A stretch of DNA of 64,000 bases, from assembly GCA_000310025.1 (NCBI GenBank), contig FN648471.1, positions 21,716 through 85,715 on the forward strand, read 5' to 3'. The stretch's first letter is position 1. Every line of letters begins with the position of its first letter. Below, piece by piece: positions 10,771 to 23,591 of this stretch. The stretch is from Ectocarpus siliculosus. Its lineage: Eukaryota; Sar; Phaeophyceae; Ectocarpales; Ectocarpaceae. The notes under the pieces were generated by a model. It saw nothing but the letters and a program-made list of their open reading frames with translations, ran no database searches and had not been told where the DNA came from. Position numbers and translations under genes: made by a program.

Positions 10771-13700
10771 ATGCCTACCAAACTCAAGGTTCCTGTGGAT
10801 GATGAAACGGAGGAAGTTGTTCTCCCCATGGATGGCTTCTCGGTGCGTGCTAGAGCGGCGGTAGAGTTAGCCCAACAAAGCGAGAACGCCTTGTCCTTCC
10901 TCGACCGAAGAACGGGAAACTCTACCGACCTGCAGGCCCTACGAGGAACGGCGTGGCCCCGAGATGAAGCCAAGAGGGGTTCCATCTGCCAGATAGTTGT
11001 TCGCGATACCGGGTTTAGGCGTGGGGTAATACTTTGGCGCTCGGTGGGGCTACTTGTGGGTGGTATAGGCGACAACAAGGGAGGTGAGCGAGCGATCGTT
11101 GATTTTTTTTGGCGGACATACACCTCCGTCCATGAGGAGAGCTGTGCCCGCCGACGATTGGTACGAGCCTTCGTTGTTACAATTCCGTGTGCTGAGAGGT
11201 CAGCTGGCCCTTACGGTGGCGCCGAAAAATGATGTGAGAAGCAATTAATGGTGCATCAGGTGTGCGGATGCCTAATCTGTCCTCTGATGCATGTACACCG
11301 CAAAAAAGCTGCATGTACATATGCTGTATGAGCAGAAACACAGCCGCCGTGCTGTGAATGACGTCTGATTAACTGTTGTATGTAGACTCGCAGACCTTTG
11401 CAGCCTATCATTCACCTCCGCACCCCGGCTCTAGCGAAGGGTCTGAGCGTACCAACGCACACGTCGCTATTGCCTAAATTCCTCTACGGGCGTAACATTC
11501 AGTTTGGGACTCCCAAAGCCGGATGGGTCGTTTTCGAATTTCCAGCCCTAATGCTTCGATTATCTTGGATTTAGACCGCCTTTTAATAGTGCAATCAATG
11601 GTTGCAATGCCTTCTTTGCCACCCTTTCTGCAGATTTATACGTGGTTTCGACACGGGCGGCTTTCTCAGACGCCTTTGCGGCGCAATACGCCACGTGCTT
11701 GTTCTACAAGGCTAACGGTACAGCGGTAAGGATGGATGCGTTCTGCTTAGAGGTTTTATTACAACGGAGGCCTCCTCAGAACATACGGAGCGGATGAACG
11801 TCCTTGCACGCAACAGCGACAGTCGCAACACACCTTGTCTCCCCTCTTTTCCAACCACCCACATCCACAGTGCATTCCTAATCCCTACCTGTTGAGACTG
11901 TAAGCAAACAAATGGGTTTGTAGCACCGTGACTTCTGTTTCGCACAATATCATGTTGCTGTCGTACATGTATCCGCCATCCGTCTTTTCATCCAAATGTG
12001 TCTCACTGTGATACTCCCGCAACCACTCTCCCTCCCGCTGTCTTTCTGTGTCACTCTCTCTCTCTACTCTCTATCTCTACATCTTCTCTTTTTCTCTCTG
12101 TCTGTCTCTCTGTCTCTCGGTCTTTCATTGTGTCTATTCTCTCATGCCATGCGCCAACCAATCTCCTTCGGGGGCGGCATGTTGCATATAGCTCGTGTGG
12201 GAGTGCCGTACCGACGCGGCAAGTTTTTTTTTCCCTCCGGTTGACTTCAACCCCAGCCCGGCGCCGGCTATGTTGAGCTGCGCCATCCTCGACACAGTAG
12301 TGGCCGGAATGTCCCGGTTACGCCCGGGCTTTCCTTCCACGTCGGCCGTCGGGAACAAGGGAGTTGGTGGCGGAAACGATGTGTCAGCCTCGGAAGCGTC
12401 ACCAGTAGCCGATAGCAACATCGGATCCATAGCACAGGAAAAGAGGGGCAGGGTACGCGGGAATACCCCCAAGAAAAACGGCGACATGGGCGGAAAGCAG
12501 CCTCCCCGAGACGGGTGGACCGGGTATGAAGCTCAGGCTGCAGCCAAGACGTCGGCGGAAACGGGCGCCGAGAGACGCGACCTCGGAGGTCATGACCGTG
12601 GTAGTTTTCATGACAACAACAGCGTCACCACCACCAACAGCATCGGCAATACCACCCACACCACCCACACTAGCACCAATGCCTCCAACAAGAATGAGAA
12701 GGCGGGCCCCACCGGAGAGAACCTCTTGCGACCATACGTCATCGACTTGAAAGCAGAGGTAGAATATCTTGGCTTGCAGGGGGTTGAAACACTCGTAGTA
12801 TGACCAGAAAAGGTTTCCGCTTCAAGGACGCGTGTTTATAATGTGCAATACTTCATCAGACCCTACACAAAGATCTTGTTCCCTGCTTCTCTTGCACTAC
12901 CACGCTCTGGCCCAAACGACGCGTCTCCCCCAACTGACAAATCGCATATCGCCTCCCATCCCCCTGTTGTCTCTCTTGGGGTAACATACGCTGGTGCATT
13001 TCTTTCTCAAACACGTGCCGCGCAGATCAGTCACGCGCATCCGCAGATCCTACGCCTTGGCGAGACCATCCACTTGTTCCAGCCGCCTGACGCTCCTGGG
13101 GGCTCCTGGGAGGAGATGGAGGCCGTTGCGTGGCTCATAGAACAAAACCCGGATGGCCAGGTAAATACATTTAGATGCAATTGGTCATTTGCAGCAAGGC
13201 GCGGACAACGATCGGGTGGGAGTAGAGGCGGTATTGTCGATTGCTCTCGGGTAGTTGCGTCGCAGTGTCGTCTCGGCTCCTCAGCGGAGATGGGACACTT
13301 TTCAGGGTTGAAGCCGGAGGCAGAGGCGGGGGGGGCACGGAGGTTCGAAGTTGCTCAAGAGAAGGGGAAGCCACAAAGTAGTTTCACGTTGAACCCCTTT
13401 ACTGCCGTGGTACGCTGTCGCTATTGCATGATGGATCTTCAATATCATAGTATACTCATGCGGTGTCGCTCTTCCATCTGAGAAAGCCCGCGTGGCTAAC
13501 GGACGGGTGGAACGACGTCCGCGAGCTGTTGAACAGGCGCAAACTGCAGCGCGCGCGAAGAATAGCGAACGAGGTTTTGCAGGAGGGCACTGCGTGTTTG
13601 CAAAACACAGCGTTGCATTGCCCCGGAATTCAGCCATGCCTGATGGGGCCCTCACACAAGCAAAATTGACTACTGTAAGTATATGGCCACAAAACGTGGT

Positions 13701-16700
13701 TGGGTGAACAGCCTGCATGCCCCCAACCCACCGTGTGTTTAGCCTTCCTCATTCTGTTCTTGTTTAAGCTACGTGATGTTGCACTCACTCACCGCACGAT
13801 GAAAACGAAGGTGTCCGTCAAGTATCGCGTCGACCCACGGGGAGACCGTGACATGGTGGAGGGCTGCCCCCTGTTGAAAAAGATCGGAGGACGAAAGTAC
13901 GTCCCCGTCGGCCTACACCTCGGGCGGTACTCCGGTAGGTTCTGTTATTGTTGGCAAACTCTTGGAGAGGTTCGGCGGTACAATCCCGCGTTACCCTTGC
14001 GCCCGCCCAAACGTGTTGCCCCCCCCCCGTCTCCTGCCTGCCCCTCCCCCCCGGCATTCACAACGCCGTTCTTCCGTTTGAGCTCAACTATTGAACGGGC
14101 TCCGAGTCAGACGGCTCGATGTAGACGTGGATCAGTCGCATTGCTGTCTCTACTCGGTTTGCTGGGCCTGGAATTAGCAATAAATGCATTTTTCCTGGTT
14201 AAAGTCCACGAAGGGCCTGTTGTTTCGGCCTGAGGATTACGTACACGAAGTGCTTAATAATCTAACAAGCAACGCCGGCGCCACGGTGTGCGTCGGGGCG
14301 CCCCTCTCCGAGAAGGCTGGTCTCACACTCGCTCCTGCCTACTGTGTGAAAGACAAGTCAAAGGCAACCGCGAAACGTTGGTAGTACCAACCTCATGCAG
14401 ACGAGTTGCACACCTCCGACGATACTGTCCCTGCCGGTTAGTAGAGAAACCAAGAGTCACCCCACCGATGCTTGATCCTCACTTGCGTATCGGCCGGCGG
14501 TGGTGGGTGACGACGACTGCGGCGGCGGCGGCGGCGGCGGGGGTTGGCGCCAGAGAAGGAATGGACGCACCATGGGCTTCTCCTGCTTTCGGGCATGCAT
14601 CAGATGGGGGAGTGGCTAGCGCACGAGAGAGTCAAGAAGGAGCGAACTGCTGAGGCTCGCATCGGCGGAGTGAAGGTGTAGGTTGGGGTTTACGTGCGAT
14701 CGACATCGAGTATGCAAAAATTTCGTGCCCGTAGTCCATGGCTATCACCACATCACCACGCTCTTTCTTGCTACCCCCCACGCCTCGCCGTCAACCGGCC
14801 GTAGCCCTCCGGCTGTCGTCCCATCATGCCCCCCCGGTAACACCCGCAAGACGTCATACCGCAAGCTGATGCAAGAGAGGACGAAGGCTCACCTTTCAGA
14901 CGTGGTGGCGGAAGCTACTGTCCGCAGTAAACCCCACGCCAACAGTGGCGACGGGGGCGGGGCATCCTCGTCCAAACTGGTCAAACTCAGCCCAGAAGGT
15001 AGCAATTGTGTTCTTAACGTGGGGGCGGCTAGGTACTCGGGGTCGGGTATCTTGGTTGAGCGGCGGGGGGCGGTAATAAGGGCATCGGTCGTTTAAGCTA
15101 TTGTTGGGGAAACAGCCGTCTCTCGATCTTTTGCTGGTTTGGAGCGGGTTTGAAAGCAGCGTGCGGGCGCGCGTAGACGCCATGCTCGTTGTGAGAAGTG
15201 AGAAGGGCTGTGTCCTGCCCAGCTCTATGGCGAAGGGAATCGCTTGTTTCGTTATCACGTAGTCGACGATTCGTTTGTCTTCAATTTGGTGGCGAAGAGA
15301 CTTATTCTTTCGGCTCAAAAGCTTATCCATGCAGCTGTACTACGTTGCGGTGAAAGAAAGCGGCAAAGCACGTTTGGGACACGCGCGGATTGGAGCGAGT
15401 GGCCCCTTTCGTTGAGCACCGGAGGGGCTTCGGCGCGACAAACACACGGTGCCCTGTCCTTCCCAGACCCCTAGCCCTTCGCTCCCCGTATTCCAAGAAG
15501 TCTCACAGGACGGTGCTTCAAGCACCCCCTCACCTCTTACTTCACCAAGAACTCGCACACAGATAGTGCAATGATGGCAATTGGAAATATTTTCGCCCCG
15601 CCCATATGTATCCCCTAGAAAAAAATGCTCTTTGTTCCGCCATTCCCTTTTTTCTCGGGCGGACCGTTCCATGAAAACAACAAATAAATGTTCCATCATG
15701 ACACAACTAACGAAAAACGAACAACGAAAAACGAAACCAACAAACGGTTTTCGACGAACAGAAGGAGAGGCTCTCGCTGAAGCCTGTGAAGGCCGAGGCG
15801 TGCAGGCGGTGCTGGCCATCGTCACATCTTCGGGAGAGGTGGAGGTCGTGCGCCGCCCGGGACTCAAGGCGCTGGCGAGGCTGGCCTCCGACAACCGCCA
15901 GACGCTGCTAGAGATAGGTAGGTAGGGTGCGTTATGGACACAGGAGAGAGTGTGGCGTGGCACAGGCAGGGGAGACGCCTCTGACGAGGACAGGCAGACG
16001 TGGTGGGCGGGGTGTTAGCCTAGAGGGGGTAGCGCGGGGCCCCGTTGGTCTGGGACGGGTCGTAGTGTCACCGACTGTCTCCGTGTCAACCCTACCCCCG
16101 CCCTTGGGAAGCAAAACAGACCTCTTGCGTGACTATTACGTGTATATCTAGGCGAAGCAGCTCTAGATGAAGCCGAAGCATAGACACGCCGGGCGACGAC
16201 TCAACGTTCACCAAGGCCGCCGTGTTAGGTCTGGGACCCAGCCGGCGCAGAAGCTTGCACGCGAGGGTGTCAGTTTCAGGTAGACCCCACTCCTTCACAC
16301 CCTCGCCTTGCTTGGCCTCTCTCTCCGCCGTTTCCGGGGACGAAAAGGCCGCGCGGGAGGGATCGAGGCTTCGATATCCATGCTCCGAGAACTCGGTCGG
16401 TGCCGAGACGTGCAGGAGAACGCCTGCTGGCTCTTGGCGCTCCTGTCGCAGGTGGCCGAGTTCAGCCGAATGTAAGCGAGCGAACCCCTATCCCCAGCAG
16501 CAGATATATGTTGCTTGTTGTCGTTGTTCGTTGTCCTTGCTTTGAAATTCTAGCTAAATAGAAGATTAGTGCTACCGCCACGCTGAAATTGAAACACCAC
16601 CTCCTCGGGAAAACAAGCACGGACCAACAGGCGTTTTTTGTTTTTTTGCTCCCCGACTCCCCGCCGCAAGTACCCGCCCAATGTCGAGGCATCCTCAACG

Positions 16701-17694
16701 TAACAAAAACCTGCGGAAGTTAGCTGTCCGTATCTTTTCTGACGGGGAACTCGGTAAACCCCGAAGGGGATCGATGGATATGAGAGCATGAAACAAACGG
16801 GCACCTACCACCCCCCCACCCCCCCCACCCACCCCCACCTCCCACCCACCAGCATCGGGCACGAAGGGGGCTGTGAGGAAGTATGCAAGGTGCTCAAGAG
16901 TTGCGCTAAGTTCGGCGGCGCTTGCCCGCGCACCCAATCGTGGGCACTGGGGTGCCTCGCCAACCTGCTCGGGTGTCGTGCGAACCGCCGAAGGTTGCTT
17001 GGTTTGGAGCAGGGGGGGGGGGAGGGAGCAACGGCGATGTCGGAGGAGGAGGGACGGGCAGCAGGGGACAGGAAACCCCACCAAGAAGAACGTGGGGAGG
17101 AAGATAGAATACACCAACAAGGAGCATATAAGCATCTTGGAGAAGAAAGAAACTCACGAACAAGCGGAGAACGAAGAGGAGAGAGGGAAGGGAGCCGGGG
17201 GGCGTCGTGGGTCCAAAGCGGCGACAACGGCTGCAACGACAGAACCGCTAGCGGCCTTGGGCTTCCTCACTGGATACACACTGTCCTCGCCAACAGCGAC
17301 CGCGTCGCGTGCGACAGAGGCGCACAGTACTCGGGCATCGCGTGCGTGCGCGAGATAGCGGCGGCGGGGCGCGCCCCCGCCCGGGTGATGAAGTCGTCGG
17401 GAGTACCCAGACTGATCGGGGCCACTATCGAAAAGTGCGCCACATATATACATGCGTTCCCGCGCCTTGTTTACAGAGAGTTTGAGTTTGCCTCTATTTT
17501 TTCCAGGGCCGTCTCGCGAGAACGAAGGTAAAATATGCGTCTTTCATCAAATCCAGAATCTCCTGTTTGTGCATAGGTTCAGTTGATTTTTCGTTCTTGT
17601 GTTCCCACCACCCGTCTTGGACAGGTTTGGGGCGACGGACCAACAGCTCCGGGATCAGGCGAACAGCGCCTTGCGGTTAATGTCGACGGCCTGA
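10771..17694 (+). CDS. Armadillo-repeat protein
   Basis: Thirteen exons join in phase: 10771-11083, 11634-11725, 12192-12758, 13026-13160, 13483-13674, 13769-13934, 14554-14675, 14851-14998, 15762-15917, 16348-16471, 16853-16993, 17297-17527, 17625-17694 (2457 nt, 818 residues). ATG 10771 opens MPTKLKVPVDDE. Exon 2 into 3 gives LFYKANGTALVWECRTDAA and a long Ser/Thr/Asn-rich low-complexity segment. Exons 6-8 are charged helices (HERVKKERTAEARIGGVK). The last third carries armadillo-type helical repeats: VRRPGLKALARLASDNR, VQENACWLLALLSQ, TQSWALGCLANLLG and a final QLRDQANSALRLMSTA. Armadillo repeats form superhelical protein-binding surfaces; the partner is unknown and I recognise no named family. 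Exon 1 3' end and the AAAAG acceptor of exon 10 are the weakest junctions. It converges with the glycosyltransferase gene at 20398. Confidence 0.7.
12050..12130 (+). repeat. CT-rich microsatellite in intron
   Basis: Imperfect (CT)n/(TCTG)n run within the intron upstream of the exon at 12192. It may serve as an extended polypyrimidine tract for that acceptor. Confidence 0.8.
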
Positions 17695-17954
17695 TGTTCC
17701 ACACTCTCTGCCGTTCATCGTGGCACCTACAGTCTATGCTTGGTGTGGTGCGATGTTTGCACAAACAGGAGGGGTGTAGCAAGGTCTTGTGCGGAGCAGG
17801 GGGGCGAGGCGGGGGAGCATCGCTTTTTCTAGGATTTCGTTGGGCCACAATATATTTGCCCCGATACGAATGATGTAATAGGTGATGATGTTTTCGAATG
17901 TCAAGGTTTAACGACAACCTGATTACAAGAAAGGTGGGTGCCAATGCAGTGGCC

Positions 17955-18470
17955 TCACCAATGGGGTGCTTGCGTATAATATAGCTTGTCACACAAACAT
18001 GCAAGCATGCAGACGGTTGAGATTTTCCACCCGGCAGCAAGCGAAGCAAACTTCGCTTGTTCGATGGCACAGATGCGGGCCAGTATGATTCTACTTGCTT
18101 GGTCCCGGCAATCGATAGTTAGTCTAGAGCACGAGACGACGCCAAGATTGACAGAGAAGAAGCTTGCAAAACATAAAAAGTCGAAACGATCTGAAAGACG
18201 TTCAATAGCTTTTACAACATCACTTCGTTTGGCAAGCACCACATACGCACACAATATAAAAAACAAGACACAAGAGGCAACGATTGAAGACCAAAACATG
18301 TTTTTTGTGTACAAGCACTTAAGAGCGAGACGTAGAAAAGAGACGATTCTCTTCTTTTCTGCCACCACACCGTTCACTTTCTCATTTCCTGACGAAAAAT
18401 TGCTTGACACTTCGATGTCACGTACGTGGAGACACACACACGGACGGAGTCTCCCCTGTGTCGTCGCCAA
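17955..18470 (-). CDS. Possible small membrane protein, weak ORF
   Basis: Uninterrupted minus-strand frame of 171 codons from ATG 18470. It has one strongly hydrophobic stretch near residues 58-78 (WSSIVASCVLFFILCAYVVL) and no motif that I recognise. The opposite strand is also open over the same bases for 186 codons, which weakens the case, and codon use is unlike the GC-rich exons around. It may be chance in an AT-richer spacer or part of a 3' UTR. Confidence 0.2.
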   Translation of the reverse strand: MATTQGRLRPCVCLHVRDIEVSSNFSSGNEKVNGVVAEKKRIVSFLRLALKCLYTKNMFWSSIVASCVLFFILCAYVVLAKRSDVVKAIERLSDRFDFLCFASFFSVNLGVVSCSRLTIDCRDQASRIILARICAIEQAKFASLAAGWKISTVCMLACLCDKLYYTQAPHW

Positions 18471-18785
18471 AGCTTTCTTTGACGACGAATTTTCGACACA
18501 ACCACACCGCGGTTCCTACTCCCGCCGTAAGAACGCTACCTTCTGAACAAGAGTGAACAACCATGTCGCGTCTTCGATACTTCGGCAGGGCAACTTACGA
18601 TATTTCGAGAACGTATGCATACGTCACAACCCAGAAAAAAAGAAGAAAAAAAACACCACAACCCGGAAAAGACAAGAAAAGAAAAAAAAAACAAGAGGCA
18701 CTGACTGCAGTAACTTGCCACAGCACGTGGCAAAGACAAGACAAAAGAGACCTACACGCAGGAACAGCCGACAAAATCTCGTACA

Positions 18786-18811
18786 CTCTCTCTCTCTCTC
18801 TCTCTCTCTTA
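18786..18811 (+). repeat. (CT)n microsatellite
   Basis: About thirteen uninterrupted CT units in the spacer between convergent genes. Confidence 0.9.
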
Positions 18812-19012
18812 ACGATGGTCCGAAAAATCAGAGCAGAACTGCGCCCCTACAGGGCAACAGGCAACAGTGCTCCCCATGAAACTACTACATAGATAGACGT
18901 GTGATAATAAGCAATCCCTTGTGGTCTATGGGTACTGACTGCCTGGCCCGCGCAGAGGGCGATCAAACGATGCACACACACACACATGAGGGACTTGATT
19001 TTACCCGCTGGC

Positions 19013-19075
19013 ACTGACGTCTTTTCATTGGTCAGCCGGTTAGCGCGGTCGATGCTAATAATAAAAACACACCCA
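19013..19075 (-). repeat. Short dispersed repeat, copy 1
   Basis: Inverted copy of the family whose core is CGCGCTAACCGGCTGACCAA. The match runs from the GACGTCTTTTCATTGG end through GCATCG-like sequence into an A/T run that meets CA-rich simple sequence. Compare copies at 22245, 22375, 23560, 23790 and 43230. Confidence 0.8.
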
Positions 19076-19685
19076 CGTTGCACGAGAAGTTCGACATCAA
19101 GCGTTGAACGGGGGGCTGGCCTCCCCCATCAGGCATTCGGAGGGAAGAAGACATGCGTTTCGGGACCATTTTATTGTTTCCAGCAGGTGGCACAAACACA
19201 ACGGATGTGTGCGTGCACATCTTTTTTCCGTCTTGCCGGAAGGGTCGTTCGAAAACAGCAGCTCACCTTTCCCAGGAATAAACAAAACACCGCCGAGAAC
19301 CCCCCCCCCCCCGCGCACACCAAAAGACATTTCCTGGCCAGGCTCTCGTGAACCCGTCTGCGTTCTGTCCCGGTGCCCCTCAAACAAGCGCCATTTTCAA
19401 CCAAACTGCCAAAGAGAGAGGCGTCGACATAAGACCGCAACGCAGCAATGCAGCACTACTGCTACCACCGCGGGGTTGGCAAACAAAGCTTTGGGTACCT
19501 GGCTGCTGCTTGATAATTGTTCGATCGCAGCATCCCACAAGAAACAACACAGGTGGCTGCGCCGGCAGGCCGTGGACCAGGACACGCGTCTCTTCACAAT
19601 TCATTCACTACTTGACGCATCGCACGCATCTGCACACTTGAACCTGTTTCCGGCAAAAGTCCGTCTGCGCCTGCACAATGCTAGG

Positions 19686-19688
<3 letters not shown>

Positions 19689-19720
<32 letters not shown>
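19689..19720 (+). repeat. (CAG)n microsatellite
   Basis: About ten CAG units in non-coding sequence; the poly-Ala or poly-Gln that it could encode is not in any supported exon. Confidence 0.9.
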
Positions 19721-20397
19721 GGTGCCAGAAAACAAGGGCACAACAATCAAACGCAAAATACTCACGCTTCTCAACAAACAGGTGACACGCACGCAGATTC
19801 TACAGCACTCAATTTAAATCACCCGCGAAAAAACGAAGAAAAAAAAAAAGAGCGAGGCGCGCGAACATCTCTCGCGTTCTCGGTCGGGTGCACGAAGAGC
19901 GCACCCCCCACTCCACCTCCCCACGCCAACCCCCCGCCAACAGGTGCCCCCTGCCCAAACGAACACATGAACAAATAACAACATAAAAATATTAGCACAA
20001 CCGCAGGTGCGTACCGCGTACACCGACGCACAACTGCAATAAAAAAGGAGATGAATCGTACCGACCACTATCTGCATCTCAAATCACGCCCTGAGCCTCG
20101 AACATCAACAGCCAACCCGAACTCAGGCAGAAGCAAGCCCAAACCCTCTTTTTATCACGCAAACTACAAAATCAAGCCCGCAGGTGTCCCGCCCCTCCTT
20201 CCACCGCCCTCGTCGCCGAGCCCGCCTCCTTCTCCCCCACGCAGCGCCGTAGATAGCTTTTCGAGGAAAAGCGGGATGCGAGTATACCCCCCACACACAC
20301 CCCACCCCGTATTCCGGCGGAGAAAAAGGGAGACGATTCGACTCCGCTCTGGGACATAGCTAGCTAGCCTCTCAGCCCACTCCCGGCCGTCTTTGTG

Positions 20398-21454
20398 TCA
20401 CCGGCTATCCGGCGATTTTCGCTCTCGCTTGATCTTCTGATGTCGGAGGATGTAGTCGAGGTCGTAGCCCTCCGGCACCGTGCAGAACTCCTCCCGCCCA
20501 CGAACGCTCCGCGCCGGCTTCCCGCGCTCCAGAACTCGTAGTATTCTTTCTCCCACGTGTTTTCCCTGTGTGTGTGTGTGTGTGCGTGGGCGCGCGCAAG
20601 TGCGTGTGTTGTTTCCATTTGTGAGAACAACCGCGCTATTTAGTAGTCGGATGGAGATGAACGTAAGACGTCGGGCTTGGCAGTGCGCGCGCCCTGGGTG
20701 TGCTGGAGTGGTACAAAGAACGCCCTCCGCAACTAATAGGTGCGCGTGGAGAAGAATGCCCACGACATAGCGCACATTCTCACACCATGTGCACTGCTGT
20801 TTCTGTTGCCTTTCTCGGTGAGAGGATCTGTAGCTTTCACCTCTGGGGTGCGTGGAGGGACTATGTACAGCCTGATCTACGGAAAACCCGACGATGCATA
20901 TTGCCCGGCCCCGTACGCAAACAGGTGTGCGAAGATAGCCCCTTTAGCTTTGCTTGCATTTGTAGTTGTGTAGTCTTGTTTTTTTCTCCAATACACAATT
21001 AGTACACGGTGAAGGCCTCCCTTCCTCCTCCTCCTTGTCGAGTCAAACCAAGAACCTCAACGAGAGCCTTCTGCGTGCCATGATACGAGCGCAGCCCCTC
21101 TACATCCAAGAACTCAAAGAACCAGCCCCCCCCCCCCCCCCCACCTTCTCCGATAATAACCCCTCGATGTCGGACCAGGCCCGGTCGCTCGTGCCCAGCT
21201 CGAACTTCCTCGCGAAAAGCGCGCCGCTCTTCATGAGCTTGGTCACGTGCTTGGACTGCACCGGGTCAGGGTGAAGCACCCACTCCGTCTCCGGGTCAAA
21301 GTACGGCCAGTTGACAAGCCGGAGGTTGTCGTTGTGGACGGGGAAGGCCGAGGGGGCGGCCGGGTGGCAGAGCGTCGTCTGGAAGAAGCTTTCGTCTGAG
21401 ATACGAAACTTGGCGAAGTACGCCTGTTACGTGTTTGTAGAGTTGTCGTTTGGG

Positions 21455-21489
<35 letters not shown>

Positions 21490-23555
21490 AACCAGGGGGG
21501 GGGGGGGAGGCCCCCCACAAGGGGCGGGGGCAAAAAACGGGGTTGGAAAGTGCCGGCCCCCCCCCCACAAAAATGGGGGGGCTATTTAAGGGGAATTTTT
21601 TAAGGTTGGGGGGCCCGCCCCAAAAAGGCGGCCCCTCCNNNNNNNNNNNNNNNNNNNNNNNNNNNNNNNNNNNNNNNNNNNNNNNNNNNNNNNNNNNNNN
21701 NNNNNNNNNNNNNNNNNNNNNNNNNNNNNNNNNNNNNNAAGCCCCCCCCCCCCCCCCCCCCCCCACTTTTTCCGATAATAACCCCTCGATTTGGGACCAG
21801 GCCCGTTCGTTCGTGCCCAGCTGAAATTTCCTCGGGAAAAGCGCGCCGTTTTTCTTGAGTTGGGTCACGTGTTTGGATTGCACCGGTTCAGGGTGAAGCA
21901 CCCATTCCTTTTCCGGGTCAAAGTACGGCCAGTTGCCAACCCGGAGGTTGTCTTTGTGGACGGGAAAGGCCGAGGGGGCGCCCGGGTGGCAGAGCTTTTT
22001 TTGGAAGAAGCTTTTTTTTGAGATACGAAATTTGGGGAAGTACCCCTGTTACGTTTTTGTAGAGTTTTTTTTTGGGGGGGGGGGGGGGGGGGGGGGGAGC
22101 GTGAGTGTAAGACCAAGGGAGCGTGTGAGAGCGCCACAACAAGGTCATGGCCAAACGACAGCGTTCGAAGAGTCGCGCTCGCACGCATACAAAGATGGGC
22201 AGCAATTCAATGAGTAATTTTTAATGTTTGTCTGTCTCGTCAAGAGATGCCGTCCTCTCATTGGCCAGCCGAGAAGCGCGATCGACGCTATAATAATAAC
22301 AAAATTACACGCACACATTCACACACACACACTCTCTCTACAGCTAGCAATAACAACAACAGACACCTAATTTTAACGCCCTTTTCATTGGTCAGTCGAT
22401 TGACGCAAGCTCGATGCCAACAAACAATGTACACCACACACACACCTGGAGAGACCTGGCCACATTGTCCGGCGACTCGTGAACATATTCGCAAAAATCG
22501 CGATGCAGCGCCACCCAAAACTCTCCCTTGAACAGTGTGAACAAGTTAGGGAGAGGTCTCTCCACGCGCACCGGAGGTCCCGATTGTCTCCGCTGCAGGA
22601 AAGGCTGCGCCGCTCGTCGGGTCTCGTTTACCCGGTACAGACCCTGCAGGCGCATGGCGGCGGCGGGAAAGGGGGTAATTATGTAAACGCATGCCTTAGT
22701 CGGTTGGCCTCGAATAATGCCGGGGCGGAGTGATCGATATACCGTGTTTTCGCCGGCCCAGGGGGAAAAAATCATTGACATCGGGTCGTCAGAGAGGTGT
22801 CCGCACGGCAAATATCAACTTGTGCTTGCTCAATCCTGGGCAAAAAAACGTTAATTTTGATGCTGGGGCAGACCACCTTGGAAGGGATGGAGCCAGGGCG
22901 GTCGGTACAGTTGGTGGTTGGACAACAGCAATGATCCACATGGCAGACTAGACGTGATGGTGGGTAACGTTTCTTTCGAAATAGCCCCTGCAGCAGGCCT
23001 TGCTGTCGGGAGCGGGAGAGGGCATCTACACTTGTGTTTCTTTCTTTTGAAGAAAGAGCGTTTCGGATACAAACTTTCTCTGGCGATGTAAATTCTCCCT
23101 GGAAAATCAACAAGGCCTACCGCCGGAAGTCAAGAGGAGGACGGCCAAATCCACGAGTGTCGACTGTAGGCGGCAACCTCATGGAGTCTACAGTATTGCT
23201 TTCAGTGAGCGCGGGCGGGGGTGAGTATCGGGCCACCGGTCACCATACGAATGGACGTTTCCCTATAGCCATGCGGGACTTATCCCCCACCCCCCACCCG
23301 CCCATGTAAGCTCGACCCTGCCAACCAGAAGCAGACGCCCCTTTCCAAAAAGCAATCGATCGGCGGCCCACCTGGTCATCCACGTAGAGTTCCGCCCGGT
23401 TCTGTTCCATCATCGCCGAGCCCGTGACGAAATTCATCCGGCTTTCCACGAACGATCCCATCGCCACACCCATCTCCGCCGAGCTTAGCAGGGGAAAGTC
23501 CGTCGCACTGAATTTCAAATTTAAAGAGGGCAGGATTGGAGGCGAAGGTGGCGTG

Positions 23556-23591
<36 letters not shown>

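Larger units (their letters stand above)
17695..20397. other. Convergent intergenic interval with simple repeats
   Basis: About 2.7 kb between two convergent stops, A/T-richer than the flanking exons. It contains an A-rich run (18640-18690), a (CT)n microsatellite (18786-18811), a (CA)n run (18971-18986), one copy of the short dispersed repeat (19013-19075) and a (CAG)n run (19689-19720). Likely includes long 3' UTRs of both neighbours. One ORF here is listed separately. Confidence 0.6.

Noticed and set aside
17986-18546. Plus-strand ORF of 186 codons
   Set aside because: No motif, mixed composition, overlaps an equally long minus ORF; likely chance in an AT-richer spacer.
20051-20359. Plus-strand proline-rich ORF downstream of the GT14 stop
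   Set aside because: Simple-sequence composition and no start or splice context; better explained as 3' UTR.
21739-22090. Second, frameshifted GT14 exon as a true tandem duplication
   Set aside because: Error pattern (C/G to T, padded homopolymers) and adjacency to poly-G and N indicate an assembly artefact.
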